A DNA stretch of 64,000 nucleotides, taken from the NCBI RefSeq assembly GCF_003967015.1, contig NZ_AP017560.1:4726001-4790000 (forward strand), given 5' to 3'. The translations under genes were made by a program, and so were the position numbers. Positions 35,494 through 44,218 of this stretch are shown piece after piece. How positions within the stretch are numbered: position 1 is the stretch's first letter; each line of letters starts with the position of its first letter. The DNA comes from Pseudanabaena sp. ABRG5-3 (GTDB taxonomy: Bacteria > Cyanobacteriota > Cyanobacteriia > Pseudanabaenales > Pseudanabaenaceae). The notes beneath the pieces were generated by a model. That model saw only the letters and a program-made list of their open reading frames with translations. It was not told the DNA's origin and ran no database searches.

Positions 35494-36351
35494 ATGGTAA
35501 GCAATATTTATTTTAAAATCCTTAAAAAAGTTGGTTTCAAACGATTAAGAGATTCATTCATTAGTAACTTTGGTCTTTTTTGGCTATTCACTGAACCAGG
35601 CGCACTTTTTTTCCCAGAAAAACTCAATTTTGGATGGATTGGATATCTATGGTTAGCAGTTATCGCTATGGTATTTGCTTTTATTCAAAGATTTCCACGT
35701 AGATCAGTTTGTAGAGCCTTATCCTCTCCCGATTCAGAAATAGAAATTAAAATAGGTGATCTTTTTGAGCAACAAGGACATCTAGTTATTGGATTAAATG
35801 ATGTTTTTGACACAGAGTTAGGCGAAATTATCAAGCCATCTAGCGTTCAAGGGCAATTTTTAACCAAAATCTATAGTAGCGATCGCTTAAAACTTGATGC
35901 GGACATAGAAAATGCTCTGCAAATCTATAACTATCCACGTAATGAAGAAGTAAATAAAAAATTAGGAAAAACTTGGAGATACCCTATTGGGACGACAATT
36001 ACTTTAGGCTCACATGACAACCGCTATTTTCTGACGGCTTATGGCTACATGAGTAATGACATGACTGTTCAATCTAACTCAGACTACATTTGGCAATCAC
36101 TTAGTAAACTTTGGCAAGAAGTCCGATTAAAAGGTCATAGCATTGATGTTTCTATCCCAATTATAGGAGCCGATCTAGCTCGTACTGGTCTTCCGAGAAT
36201 GGCACTAGCAAAGTTAATCATTACCTCATTTGTTATTGCTTCTAAGGAGAAATTTATCACTAGAAAACTTACAGTTATGATTTATCCCAAAGATCTTAGT
36301 ACAGGACAAAAAGTTGCAAAAGTAGAGAGGAAGGGGTTTTATAAAAGATAA
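35494..36351 (+). CDS. membrane protein with ThsA-type macro domain (DUF6430-like)
   Basis: A 285-residue protein. Two N-terminal hydrophobic segments (about 25-42 and 46-66) precede a soluble domain that matches the macro domain of type II Thoeris ThsA: 'IKIGDLFEQQGHLVIGLNDVFDTELGEIIKPSSVQGQFLTKIYSSD', 'YPIGTTITLG', 'FLTAYGYMSND', 'VSIPIIGADLARTGLPRMALAKLIITSF', 'KLTVMIYPKDL'. In Thoeris this domain binds a TIR-made ADP-ribose signal and the membrane part then kills the cell. An IS element enters at 36300: the last 16 residues are IS-encoded. Removing the IS gives a 272-residue protein ending DLSPKI. The macro domain itself is intact. Confidence 0.8.
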   Translation: MVSNIYFKILKKVGFKRLRDSFISNFGLFWLFTEPGALFFPEKLNFGWIGYLWLAVIAMVFAFIQRFPRRSVCRALSSPDSEIEIKIGDLFEQQGHLVIGLNDVFDTELGEIIKPSSVQGQFLTKIYSSDRLKLDADIENALQIYNYPRNEEVNKKLGKTWRYPIGTTITLGSHDNRYFLTAYGYMSNDMTVQSNSDYIWQSLSKLWQEVRLKGHSIDVSIPIIGADLARTGLPRMALAKLIITSFVIASKEKFITRKLTVMIYPKDLSTGQKVAKVERKGFYKR

Positions 36352-37435
36352 CCACATCACAAATAAAACCCCTGTGAAAGAGATTAACCTATTTCGCGAA
36401 AAGTTGCATGAGCATCTGCAATGGAATGGAGCAAGACTAGCATTTGTATCGATGTTCTTGATTGCACTAATGCGAGTAAAGACAGTAAACCTAACCGAAA
36501 TCGCTACAGGATTTAGTGGTAAAGCCAAAGTCGAATCGCACTATAAGCGGTTACAGAGATTTTTTCGAGAGTTTGAAGTGGACTATGAAAGCATCGCTTT
36601 AATGGTCGTCAAAGTGATGAAAATACCCGAACCATGGGTAATTTCCATCGACCGCACCGATTGGAAATTCGGCAAGATGGTGTTTAATGTGCTGACCTTG
36701 GGAGTAGTGCATCACGGTATCGCCTTCCCGTTGGTATGGATGATGCTGGACAAAAAAGGTAACTCGAACACCCGTGAACGATGTGAATTGTGTAATCGAT
36801 TTCTGGAAATATTTGGAGACGGCAAAATCGACTTTTTGACCGCAGACCGTGAATTTGTGGGGGAAGAATGGTTTGATTACTTGCTTTGTGACCCATCTAC
36901 CCGTTTTCGTATCCGTATTCGCAAAAACACCTTGCTTGATGATGGGCAGAAACAACTACGGGCTGATGTTTGTTTCCAAGATCTCCAAGTTGGTCAATCA
37001 AAAGTATTGTCCAAGCCCAGACTAGTTTGGCAACATTGGCTTTATATTGCGGCTATGCGTCTTGATGATGGTGATTTGTTAATTGTTGCCACTGCTCATG
37101 ACCATAATAGGGCTATTGCTGACTATGCTAAGCGTTGGGCGATTGAGACTTTATTTGGGTGTTTTAAATCTCGTGGCTTTTGTTTGGAGGCTACTCACAT
37201 TCAACACCCTGAACGCCTTTCTAAACTTATTGCTTTACTAACTCTGGCTTTATGTTGGGCTTTTTCTTCTGGGCTTTGGCTTGCTCAAATCAATCCCCTC
37301 AAACCTAAAAAACATGGTCGCTTACCTAAAAGTATTTTTCGTCTTGGTTTTGATTTCCTGCGTCACTTCATCTTTGACTTACATCTCAATTCCCAAGCCT
37401 TCTTTAACTCCATTAAATTTTTGTCCTGTACTTAG
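36295..37435. mobile_element. IS4-superfamily insertion sequence, intact
   Basis: The element spans 36300-37430 (1131 bp). Its ends are perfect 13-bp inverted repeats TACAGGACAAAAA. It is flanked by a 5-bp target duplication CTTAG (36295-36299 and 37431-37435, included in these coordinates). A single full-length transposase gene lies inside. The insertion hit the 3' end of the macro-domain gene. Confidence 0.9.
36374..37435 (+). CDS. IS4-superfamily transposase
   Basis: A 353-residue DDE transposase that cuts and pastes its element. Catalytic residues are in place: Asp in SIDRTDWKFG, Asp in LTADREFVG, and Glu in the Y-x2-R-x3-E-x6-K signature (YAKRWAIETLFGCFK), so it should be active. It uses a GTG start. 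The TAG stop codon is not in the IS but is supplied by the CTTAG target duplication. The 5-bp duplication would suit the ISH3 group better than classical IS4, but I cannot settle the subgroup. Confidence 0.92.
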   Translation: MKEINLFREKLHEHLQWNGARLAFVSMFLIALMRVKTVNLTEIATGFSGKAKVESHYKRLQRFFREFEVDYESIALMVVKVMKIPEPWVISIDRTDWKFGKMVFNVLTLGVVHHGIAFPLVWMMLDKKGNSNTRERCELCNRFLEIFGDGKIDFLTADREFVGEEWFDYLLCDPSTRFRIRIRKNTLLDDGQKQLRADVCFQDLQVGQSKVLSKPRLVWQHWLYIAAMRLDDGDLLIVATAHDHNRAIADYAKRWAIETLFGCFKSRGFCLEATHIQHPERLSKLIALLTLALCWAFSSGLWLAQINPLKPKKHGRLPKSIFRLGFDFLRHFIFDLHLNSQAFFNSIKFLSCT

Positions 37436-37560
37436 CCCAAAGATATAGAATCTGTAGATTTCTATGAACTTGAAGAGTTTTTAACATCAGCCTGTTTCTA
37501 ATTTATAAAGATAGAAGTTTTGATATTCACAAAATTATTCATGATTAAAAGTAAAAATTT

Positions 37561-37872
37561 ATGTTAGCCCTAAGTTATCCACATATCGAAAAAAGCGACA
37601 ACCAACCCGCCAGACTGCAACGCTTACCACGCATTCGAGTAGCGCAAATCGTCATGGATTATCTCGCCTATGGCTGGTCAGTCGAAGAAATATGTCGTCA
37701 ACACCTTTACCTAACACCCGCAGAAGCCCATGCCGCAATGGGTTACTACTTCGAGCACCAAAAAGAAATTGACCAAGAAATCAAAGAAGAATGGGAGCAA
37801 GTTCAAGGAAGTGGTAGCCAATCTGCGCGATCGCCTTTTTATATCAGGATGAAAGCGCAAGGAGTTCTGTAA
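37561..37872 (+). CDS. DUF433 family antitoxin-like protein
   Basis: A 103-residue protein of the DUF433 type: 'PRIRVAQIVMDYLAYGWSVEEICRQHLYLTPAEAHAAMGYYFEHQKEIDQEI'. DUF433 proteins are helix-turn-helix antitoxins, usually encoded just before a DUF5615 PIN-like toxin. Here the toxin gene starts 1 bp after this stop codon but is frameshifted, so this antitoxin appears to be an orphan. Confidence 0.85.
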   Translation: MLALSYPHIEKSDNQPARLQRLPRIRVAQIVMDYLAYGWSVEEICRQHLYLTPAEAHAAMGYYFEHQKEIDQEIKEEWEQVQGSGSQSARSPFYIRMKAQGVL

Positions 37873-37873
37873 A

Positions 37874-38217
37874 ATGGCGATCGCTTTGTATATGGATGTT
37901 CATGTCCCTCAAGCAATTACACAGCAACTGCGACGTAAGGGCATAGACGTATTAACAAGGATGAAACTACAGAATTACCTGACGATCAACTTTTAGAACG
38001 AACAACAGAACTTAAACGAGTTCTCTTTACCCAAGACATTCGCTTTCGAGTTCTAGCTGAGACTTGGCAAGTAGAAGGCAAACAGTTTGCAGGATTAATC
38101 TTTGGACATCAACTCGGCGGCACAATTGGGCAATTCGTCAAAGATCTAGAATTAATCGCTCAAGCTTCTGAGGCTGACGAATGGATAAATACGGTTGAAT
38201 ATATTCCTTTCAAGTGA
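37874..38217 (+). pseudogene. frameshifted DUF5615 PIN-like toxin
   Basis: The gene starts MAIALYMDVHVPQAITQQLR (the conserved acidic residue of the PIN fold) and runs to 'GIDVLT' near 37957. There the frame breaks, with a few nucleotides missing around 37958. The rest continues in another frame from GAT at 37960: 'DETTELPDDQLLERTTELKRVLFTQDIRF...FAGLIFGHQLGGTIGQFVKDLELIAQ...YIPFK' to TGA at 38217. Both parts match DUF5615. The in-frame product would stop after about 40 residues, so the toxin is dead unless the frame is rescued. Confidence 0.8.
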
Positions 38218-38330
38218 AAAGTTTGGTAGAAATAGCGATCGCTAAGCAAGACGACAAGCTTTGAAATGTTCTCTTGATAAAGGCATAATATAAAACTATA
38301 CAAAAATCAAAAAAGATTAACTCATCCATC

Positions 38331-39563
<1,233 letters not shown>

Positions 39564-39570
39564 GCGATCG

Positions 39571-39600
39571 CGTAGGGGCAATTCATGAATTGCCCCTACG
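39571..39600. repeat. 30-bp perfect palindrome after dapL
   Basis: CGTAGGGGCAATTCA meets its complement without a spacer. The GTAGGGGCAATTC ends are related in style to the element at 1699 and recur in many cyanobacteria. It may act as terminator for dapL. Confidence 0.6.
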
Positions 39601-39645
39601 CTATAATCATAATCTCAACGCTATTCCATTCTCAGAGGTACGATC

Positions 39646-40278
39646 ATGGTCATTGCTCAAGCTAAGCCGATCGCAAAAAATATATCTCCAGAATCTGAAG
39701 CTTCAGATGGTAAAGTTCGCATGACCCTAGAGGAATATCGAGAGATCGCCGAAACATCTGAGGAACGTTATGAATATTGCAATGGAGAAATTATTACCAT
39801 ATCTGGAGGAACAGCAACTCATAGCGCGATCGCTAGTAATCTGCTGATTTACTTAGGATTTTTGCTTAGAGATACAGATTTTCGTTTATACAACAGTGAT
39901 TTGCGAGTATGGATTCCTGAGTATAACTGCGGTACTTACACTGATCTGATGGTTGTTAATGGCGAACCCGAATTTAATAGAGAGCGCACTGACGAAATTC
40001 TAAATCCCTTATTGATTATAGAAGTTCTATCTCCCTCAACCGAAGGCTACGATCGCGGCGACAAGTTTAGAAAATATCGCTCTATTCCTAGCTTTTGTGA
40101 ATATTTGCTCGTTAGTCAATCAGAACCCTATGTGGAGCAATATCACCAACTGGATCGCCAAAATAGTAACGATCGCTGGCAATTACAAATATGCGATCGC
40201 TTAGAGCAGACTATTCATTTACAGAGCTTAAACTTAGAACTACCAATGTCAGAAATTTATCGGCGGATTAAATTTTAA
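39646..40278 (+). CDS. Uma2 family (DUF820) putative endonuclease
   Basis: A 210-residue protein with the Uma2 core: 'MTLEEYREIAETSEERYEYCNGEIITISGGTATHSAIASNLLIYL', 'TDLMVVNGEPEF', 'LLIIEVLSPSTEGYDRGDKFRKYRSIPSFCEYLLVSQ'. Asp and Glu of the PD-(D/E)xK-like site are present. It has about 20 extra residues at the N-terminus. It differs clearly from the copy at 11406. No role is established. Confidence 0.88.
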   Translation: MVIAQAKPIAKNISPESEASDGKVRMTLEEYREIAETSEERYEYCNGEIITISGGTATHSAIASNLLIYLGFLLRDTDFRLYNSDLRVWIPEYNCGTYTDLMVVNGEPEFNRERTDEILNPLLIIEVLSPSTEGYDRGDKFRKYRSIPSFCEYLLVSQSEPYVEQYHQLDRQNSNDRWQLQICDRLEQTIHLQSLNLELPMSEIYRRIKF

Positions 40279-40393
40279 GTACAGCACTACCCTTCCTAAC
40301 AAAAATCCTGAATGTGACAATCAATTGAGCAAGTGAACTATTTCTAAAAGCAAGCGTTAAACTAGCCTAAGCAAATCTGTGAATTTGAGGGTG

Positions 40394-42052
40394 ATGACTG
40401 TGAAAGCGAAGAATAGTTTAAAAGCGATCGCCAATTATTTACAACTGAAACCGCAGATGAGGCGATCTTTTCAGCTATTCGTAGCTTTCGTGATTACCTT
40501 TGTGATCGTCGTTTCTCCTGCATTGTTAAATGTCGTTGCACAGGAGAGCCGCTTCTCACTCAGGATTTTGCATACCAACGATCATCACGCGCATTTGGAA
40601 CCTGTCAAATATGGCGATCGCCTGTTGGGGGGAATCGCCCGTCGTCGTACTCTCATCGATCAAATCCGTGCGGAAAATAAAACTAATCAAGAGCCTTTAC
40701 TGTTATTGGATGCAGGGGATATCTTTCAAGGCACGCTCTATTTCAATCAATATCTCGGACAGGCAGATCTCGATTTTTACAATGCCCTTGCCTACGATGC
40801 AGGAACCATCGGCAATCATGAATTCGATCGCGGTCAGCAAGTCCTCGCCGACTTCATCGCCAAAGCCAAATTTCCCATCATTTCTGCCAATCTAGACATC
40901 GCACCCGAATCGCCTCTCTATAGCAAAGTTCGTCCTTGGCATGTTCTCAACGTGAAAGGAGAAAAGATTGGGGTGTTTGGCTTAACAACTCCCGACACGG
41001 CAATATTAGCGAATGTTGGTGATGGAGTGAAGTTTACTGACCCGATTGCGGCGGCGCGTAACTCAGTCCGTGACCTCAAACAACAGGGAATTAATAAAAT
41101 TGTAGCGCTAACTCACATTGGCTTTGAGAATGATGTGCTACTGGCGCAAAAAGTCCCCGATATCGATATCATCATCGGTGGTCATAGCCATACATCTGTC
41201 GGCAATATTCCTAACGCTAATCATCCCTATCCATTGGTTGAGAAGAATGGAACTAAAGAACCTGTGTTAGTAGTAACAGATTGGGAATGGGGTAAATATT
41301 TAGGGGATCTATCGGTGAGTTTCGATCGCACAGGTAAGTTAATTGCTTGGGCAGGTAAACCCCATGTGCTTGATGCAAGTATCAGACCCAATCAAGAATT
41401 TGCGGATAAACTCAAAGCCTATGCAGCACCAATTGAAGCATTGCGCCAAAAGATTATCGGTAAATCTTTGGTAGCGCTAGATGGCGATCGCGTCAAACTA
41501 CGCACTAGCGAAACTGCTTTAGGCAACTTAATTGCCGATGCGATCTTGGCAAAGACCAAAGGCGATCGCGTTCAAGTAGCTCTAATTAATGCGGGAGGCA
41601 TTCGCAACGGGTTCCCGCTAGGCAATATCACCATGGGCAATGTGCTAGAAGCACTTCCCTTTGGTAATACGATTACGCGGGTGGAGTTAACTGGCGAGCA
41701 GTTAAAGGAAGTCCTAGAGAGTGGTGTGAGTATGGCAGAGCAGGAGGAAGGCAGATTTCCTCAAGTGGCAGGAATTCGCTTTATTTGGGATGCAAAACTT
41801 CCCGCAGGTAAGCGCGTTACGAAGGTAGAAGTAAAAGATGCTTCAGGTACATTCCAATTGTTAAATCCCAATGCAATTTATAAGGTAGCCACAAATAACT
41901 TCCTTGCTTCTGGAGGTGATGGTTATCGCGTTTTTGCAGAAGGTAAAAATCTATTGGAAACTGGTTATTTGCTATCGGATGCGATCGCTGAATATATCAG
42001 TGCTAACTCACCCTTGCAGGTAAAGACCGAGAATCGTATTGTGCGTCAGTAG
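40394..42052 (+). CDS. 5'-nucleotidase / UshA-like metallophosphatase, exported
   Basis: About 552 residues. An N-terminal membrane or signal segment (FQLFVAFVITFVIVVSPALLNVV) is followed by a two-domain 5'-nucleotidase. The metal-binding motifs are complete: LHTNDHHAHLEP, LDAGDIFQG, GNHEFDRG, IGGHSHTS. The C-terminal substrate domain shows 'NAGGIRNGFPLGNITMGNVLEALPFGNTI'. It releases phosphate from extracytoplasmic nucleotides. The start is uncertain: a GTG at 40379 is also in frame. Confidence 0.92.
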   Translation: MTVKAKNSLKAIANYLQLKPQMRRSFQLFVAFVITFVIVVSPALLNVVAQESRFSLRILHTNDHHAHLEPVKYGDRLLGGIARRRTLIDQIRAENKTNQEPLLLLDAGDIFQGTLYFNQYLGQADLDFYNALAYDAGTIGNHEFDRGQQVLADFIAKAKFPIISANLDIAPESPLYSKVRPWHVLNVKGEKIGVFGLTTPDTAILANVGDGVKFTDPIAAARNSVRDLKQQGINKIVALTHIGFENDVLLAQKVPDIDIIIGGHSHTSVGNIPNANHPYPLVEKNGTKEPVLVVTDWEWGKYLGDLSVSFDRTGKLIAWAGKPHVLDASIRPNQEFADKLKAYAAPIEALRQKIIGKSLVALDGDRVKLRTSETALGNLIADAILAKTKGDRVQVALINAGGIRNGFPLGNITMGNVLEALPFGNTITRVELTGEQLKEVLESGVSMAEQEEGRFPQVAGIRFIWDAKLPAGKRVTKVEVKDASGTFQLLNPNAIYKVATNNFLASGGDGYRVFAEGKNLLETGYLLSDAIAEYISANSPLQVKTENRIVRQ

Positions 42053-42081
42053 TGAAGGCAATCACCATAAGTCACTGCCAT

Positions 42082-42115
42082 AATAAAAGAGAGGGCGATC
42101 GCCCTCTCTTTTATT
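42082..42115 (+). terminator. 34-bp palindrome after the 5'-nucleotidase gene
   Basis: AATAAAAGAGAGGGCGA meets its perfect complement, with A- and T-runs at the outer ends. This is a likely bidirectional terminator between the convergent nucleotidase and M48 genes; a HIP1-like GCGATCGC forms the centre. Confidence 0.75.
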
Positions 42116-42148
42116 GGAATATCTAAGCTGAACTACTTGTTTAGTAAG

Positions 42149-43897
42149 TTATTTCGCAAGAAATAACAATGCGCCGATCGCTAAAAAGATGATTGACCAG
42201 ACTAGTCCCCAAAAAGCGGGATGGCTAGATACTTTGTTGCCACTAGCAGTAGATAGAAGTTCTAAATCCATCCAAGAGGCAACACCGCGACGGAACCAAC
42301 CCTTAGCAGTAGTTTCCATTCCAATCAAACCCTGTACCCGCTTCATGCCAAAGAAGAAATTACCAAGAGGACCCCAACGAGAAGCATAGAGCAGATACAT
42401 CAGCCCTGATTTATCCTGTAACTTCAGATCGGAACCAAACACATAACCTGCATCACCACGACCGATCAGAGTTCCTTCCAATTGCACAGGTTGACCGCGC
42501 AGAGGACTAGCATAAGCGTCAGACATCAGAGTAATTACATCCGTTGCTGGAGCATTCTTGGAACTGGGATACATGACCGATCGCTTAAAGATCATCACTG
42601 CACCTAGCAATAGTAATGGAATCGCCACAAATGCTTTTAAGACACCAATACTCTTAAATAGAAATGCACCGATCGCTAAACCAAGGACAATCGCAATAAA
42701 TTCTGCACCATAGAGCAGAACATCTTGATAGAAAGTGCCATAGAGTCGCTTTTTATCGAGGCGTTTACCTTCGGCAACCACTCGCCCCATATCAAATTCC
42801 ATGTCCAGACCAAGCTGCTCAGCATAGTTACTCAAAGCGCGAACTCGCTTGCCCGTGAGCGGATGGGTCGAATTTAGCTCCATCCACCAACCCCAAGGAT
42901 TAAACAAATCCCAAAGGAAGAGACGACCGATTTTTTCTGGAGAAGATGAAATTTGATAAGCCGTACCCGTAGAAGCTGCGGCCTTAGCATCATAGATACC
43001 AAGGGCGCGAGTACCCTGCATCAAACGACTTGGCTCCGTTGATTTTTCGGTTTCTTGGACAATGCCATAGGCAATTTTCACCAAAGCGCGTGACAAAGCA
43101 TTGGGATTACCTGTCTGCTCCGCCGCAAAGTGATCGGCAAAATATTCTCTAGTGCGCGATAGATAGAGCAGCAAATATGTGCCGACGATGTAAAAACCAT
43201 AGGCAATAAACGCAGTGATCATCGCCGCATTTTCTGCCCGTTCATCATTAATTCTTTTGCCAACCTCGCGAATGGTGACATAGAGCAAATAAGTAATTTG
43301 CACCAATGTCGAGGCAACGGTCATCACCGCAAAGTCCCAATGGACAATATGCCCTAGTTCATGGGCATAGACAGTGGCGGCTTCGTCATCATCAAGATAT
43401 TTGAATAAACCTGCACTAACCACTAGACGAGCGCTATTAGGCAAAGCCCCATAAGTAAAAGCGGTCGGGTTGTTATCATCAATAATCCCCAAACGTGGCT
43501 GGGTAATTTTTTTGAGATTACAAATACGTTGAATGGTGCGGGCTGATTCAGGACTGAGGCGTTCAATTTCTTCGATCTTGACCCATCGGGTGTGATAGAG
43601 CCAACCTTGAGTCAAGTCCATGATCCAAGGCGATACAAAGAAGATGATCGCATTGACGGCAATTGTGACAAGCACCGCAACTCCGAATCCGAGGATCGGA
43701 TTGGGACTATTGACGATAAAAATTGTTGCCGTGACTAGGGAAAATACAATCCCCACAAGTAGGGCGATTGTAATGCCAGAGGCAAGGGCTAGATTACCTG
43801 CGATTTTAGCTGTGACAAGACTTGCTCCAACTTGCTCGGCACGTCCCGCCTTATGAGGTAATTCTGAATGGGGAAATTCTGATTCTGGTATGGACAT
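42149..43897 (-). CDS. M48 family zinc metalloprotease (HtpX-like)
   Basis: A 582-residue membrane protease. Two N-terminal helices (about residues 38-60 and 68-90) precede the catalytic HELGH (179-183) in 'AATVYAHELGHIVHWD', with the third ligand Glu expected in 'SRTREYFADHFAAE'. Later helices lie near 400-450, and the C-terminus ends with a helix. Between them is a beta domain. It probably degrades misfolded membrane proteins. It is longer than HtpX (about 290 residues), as often in cyanobacteria. Confidence 0.9.
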   Translation of the reverse strand: MSIPESEFPHSELPHKAGRAEQVGASLVTAKIAGNLALASGITIALLVGIVFSLVTATIFIVNSPNPILGFGVAVLVTIAVNAIIFFVSPWIMDLTQGWLYHTRWVKIEEIERLSPESARTIQRICNLKKITQPRLGIIDDNNPTAFTYGALPNSARLVVSAGLFKYLDDDEAATVYAHELGHIVHWDFAVMTVASTLVQITYLLYVTIREVGKRINDERAENAAMITAFIAYGFYIVGTYLLLYLSRTREYFADHFAAEQTGNPNALSRALVKIAYGIVQETEKSTEPSRLMQGTRALGIYDAKAAASTGTAYQISSSPEKIGRLFLWDLFNPWGWWMELNSTHPLTGKRVRALSNYAEQLGLDMEFDMGRVVAEGKRLDKKRLYGTFYQDVLLYGAEFIAIVLGLAIGAFLFKSIGVLKAFVAIPLLLLGAVMIFKRSVMYPSSKNAPATDVITLMSDAYASPLRGQPVQLEGTLIGRGDAGYVFGSDLKLQDKSGLMYLLYASRWGPLGNFFFGMKRVQGLIGMETTAKGWFRRGVASWMDLELLSTASGNKVSSHPAFWGLVWSIIFLAIGALLFLAK

Positions 43898-44100
43898 ACA
43901 ATCCTCTCTTCAGTTTATTGAGTCCTAGTTTGAGTAATTAGTCCCGTGTTGTCATGTTTTTGTTGCTCAATTGCTTAAAAACATCACCATAATTCAACTA
44001 TAGGTCTCTAGGATTTGAGCTATACAAAACATTACCCAAATTCTAGTTATCAAATTCAATACATCTCAATAAATCTATGATACGGTGCTTTTCAAGCAAG

Positions 44101-44133
44101 GGTTGTTTGCCCGCCAAAGGCGAGCAAACAACC
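44101..44133. repeat. hairpin in the gap upstream of the M48 gene
   Basis: GGTTGTTTGCCCGCC pairs with GGCGAGCAAACAACC (one mismatch) around AAA. Together with the hairpin at 44178-44214 it is all I can see in the 320-bp gap. Confidence 0.5.
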
Positions 44134-44177
44134 CCATACCACTAGCCAAGATATTTAGGCAAGATTAAGACTCACAA

Positions 44178-44214
44178 AAGATAGCTGTGATGCAAAGCAT
44201 CACAGCTATCTTTG
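44178..44214 (-). terminator. 17-bp hairpin after the Ser/Thr kinase gene
   Basis: AAAGATAGCTGTGATGC pairs perfectly with its complement around an AAA loop, 5 bp beyond the kinase stop codon. Probably ends the kinase transcript. Confidence 0.65.
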
Positions 44215-44218
44215 GGTA

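Noticed and set aside
37874..38217. Programmed frameshift in the DUF5615 toxin gene
   Set aside because: No slippery heptamer or downstream structure is visible, and bases of the conserved segment seem missing; simple mutation is more likely.
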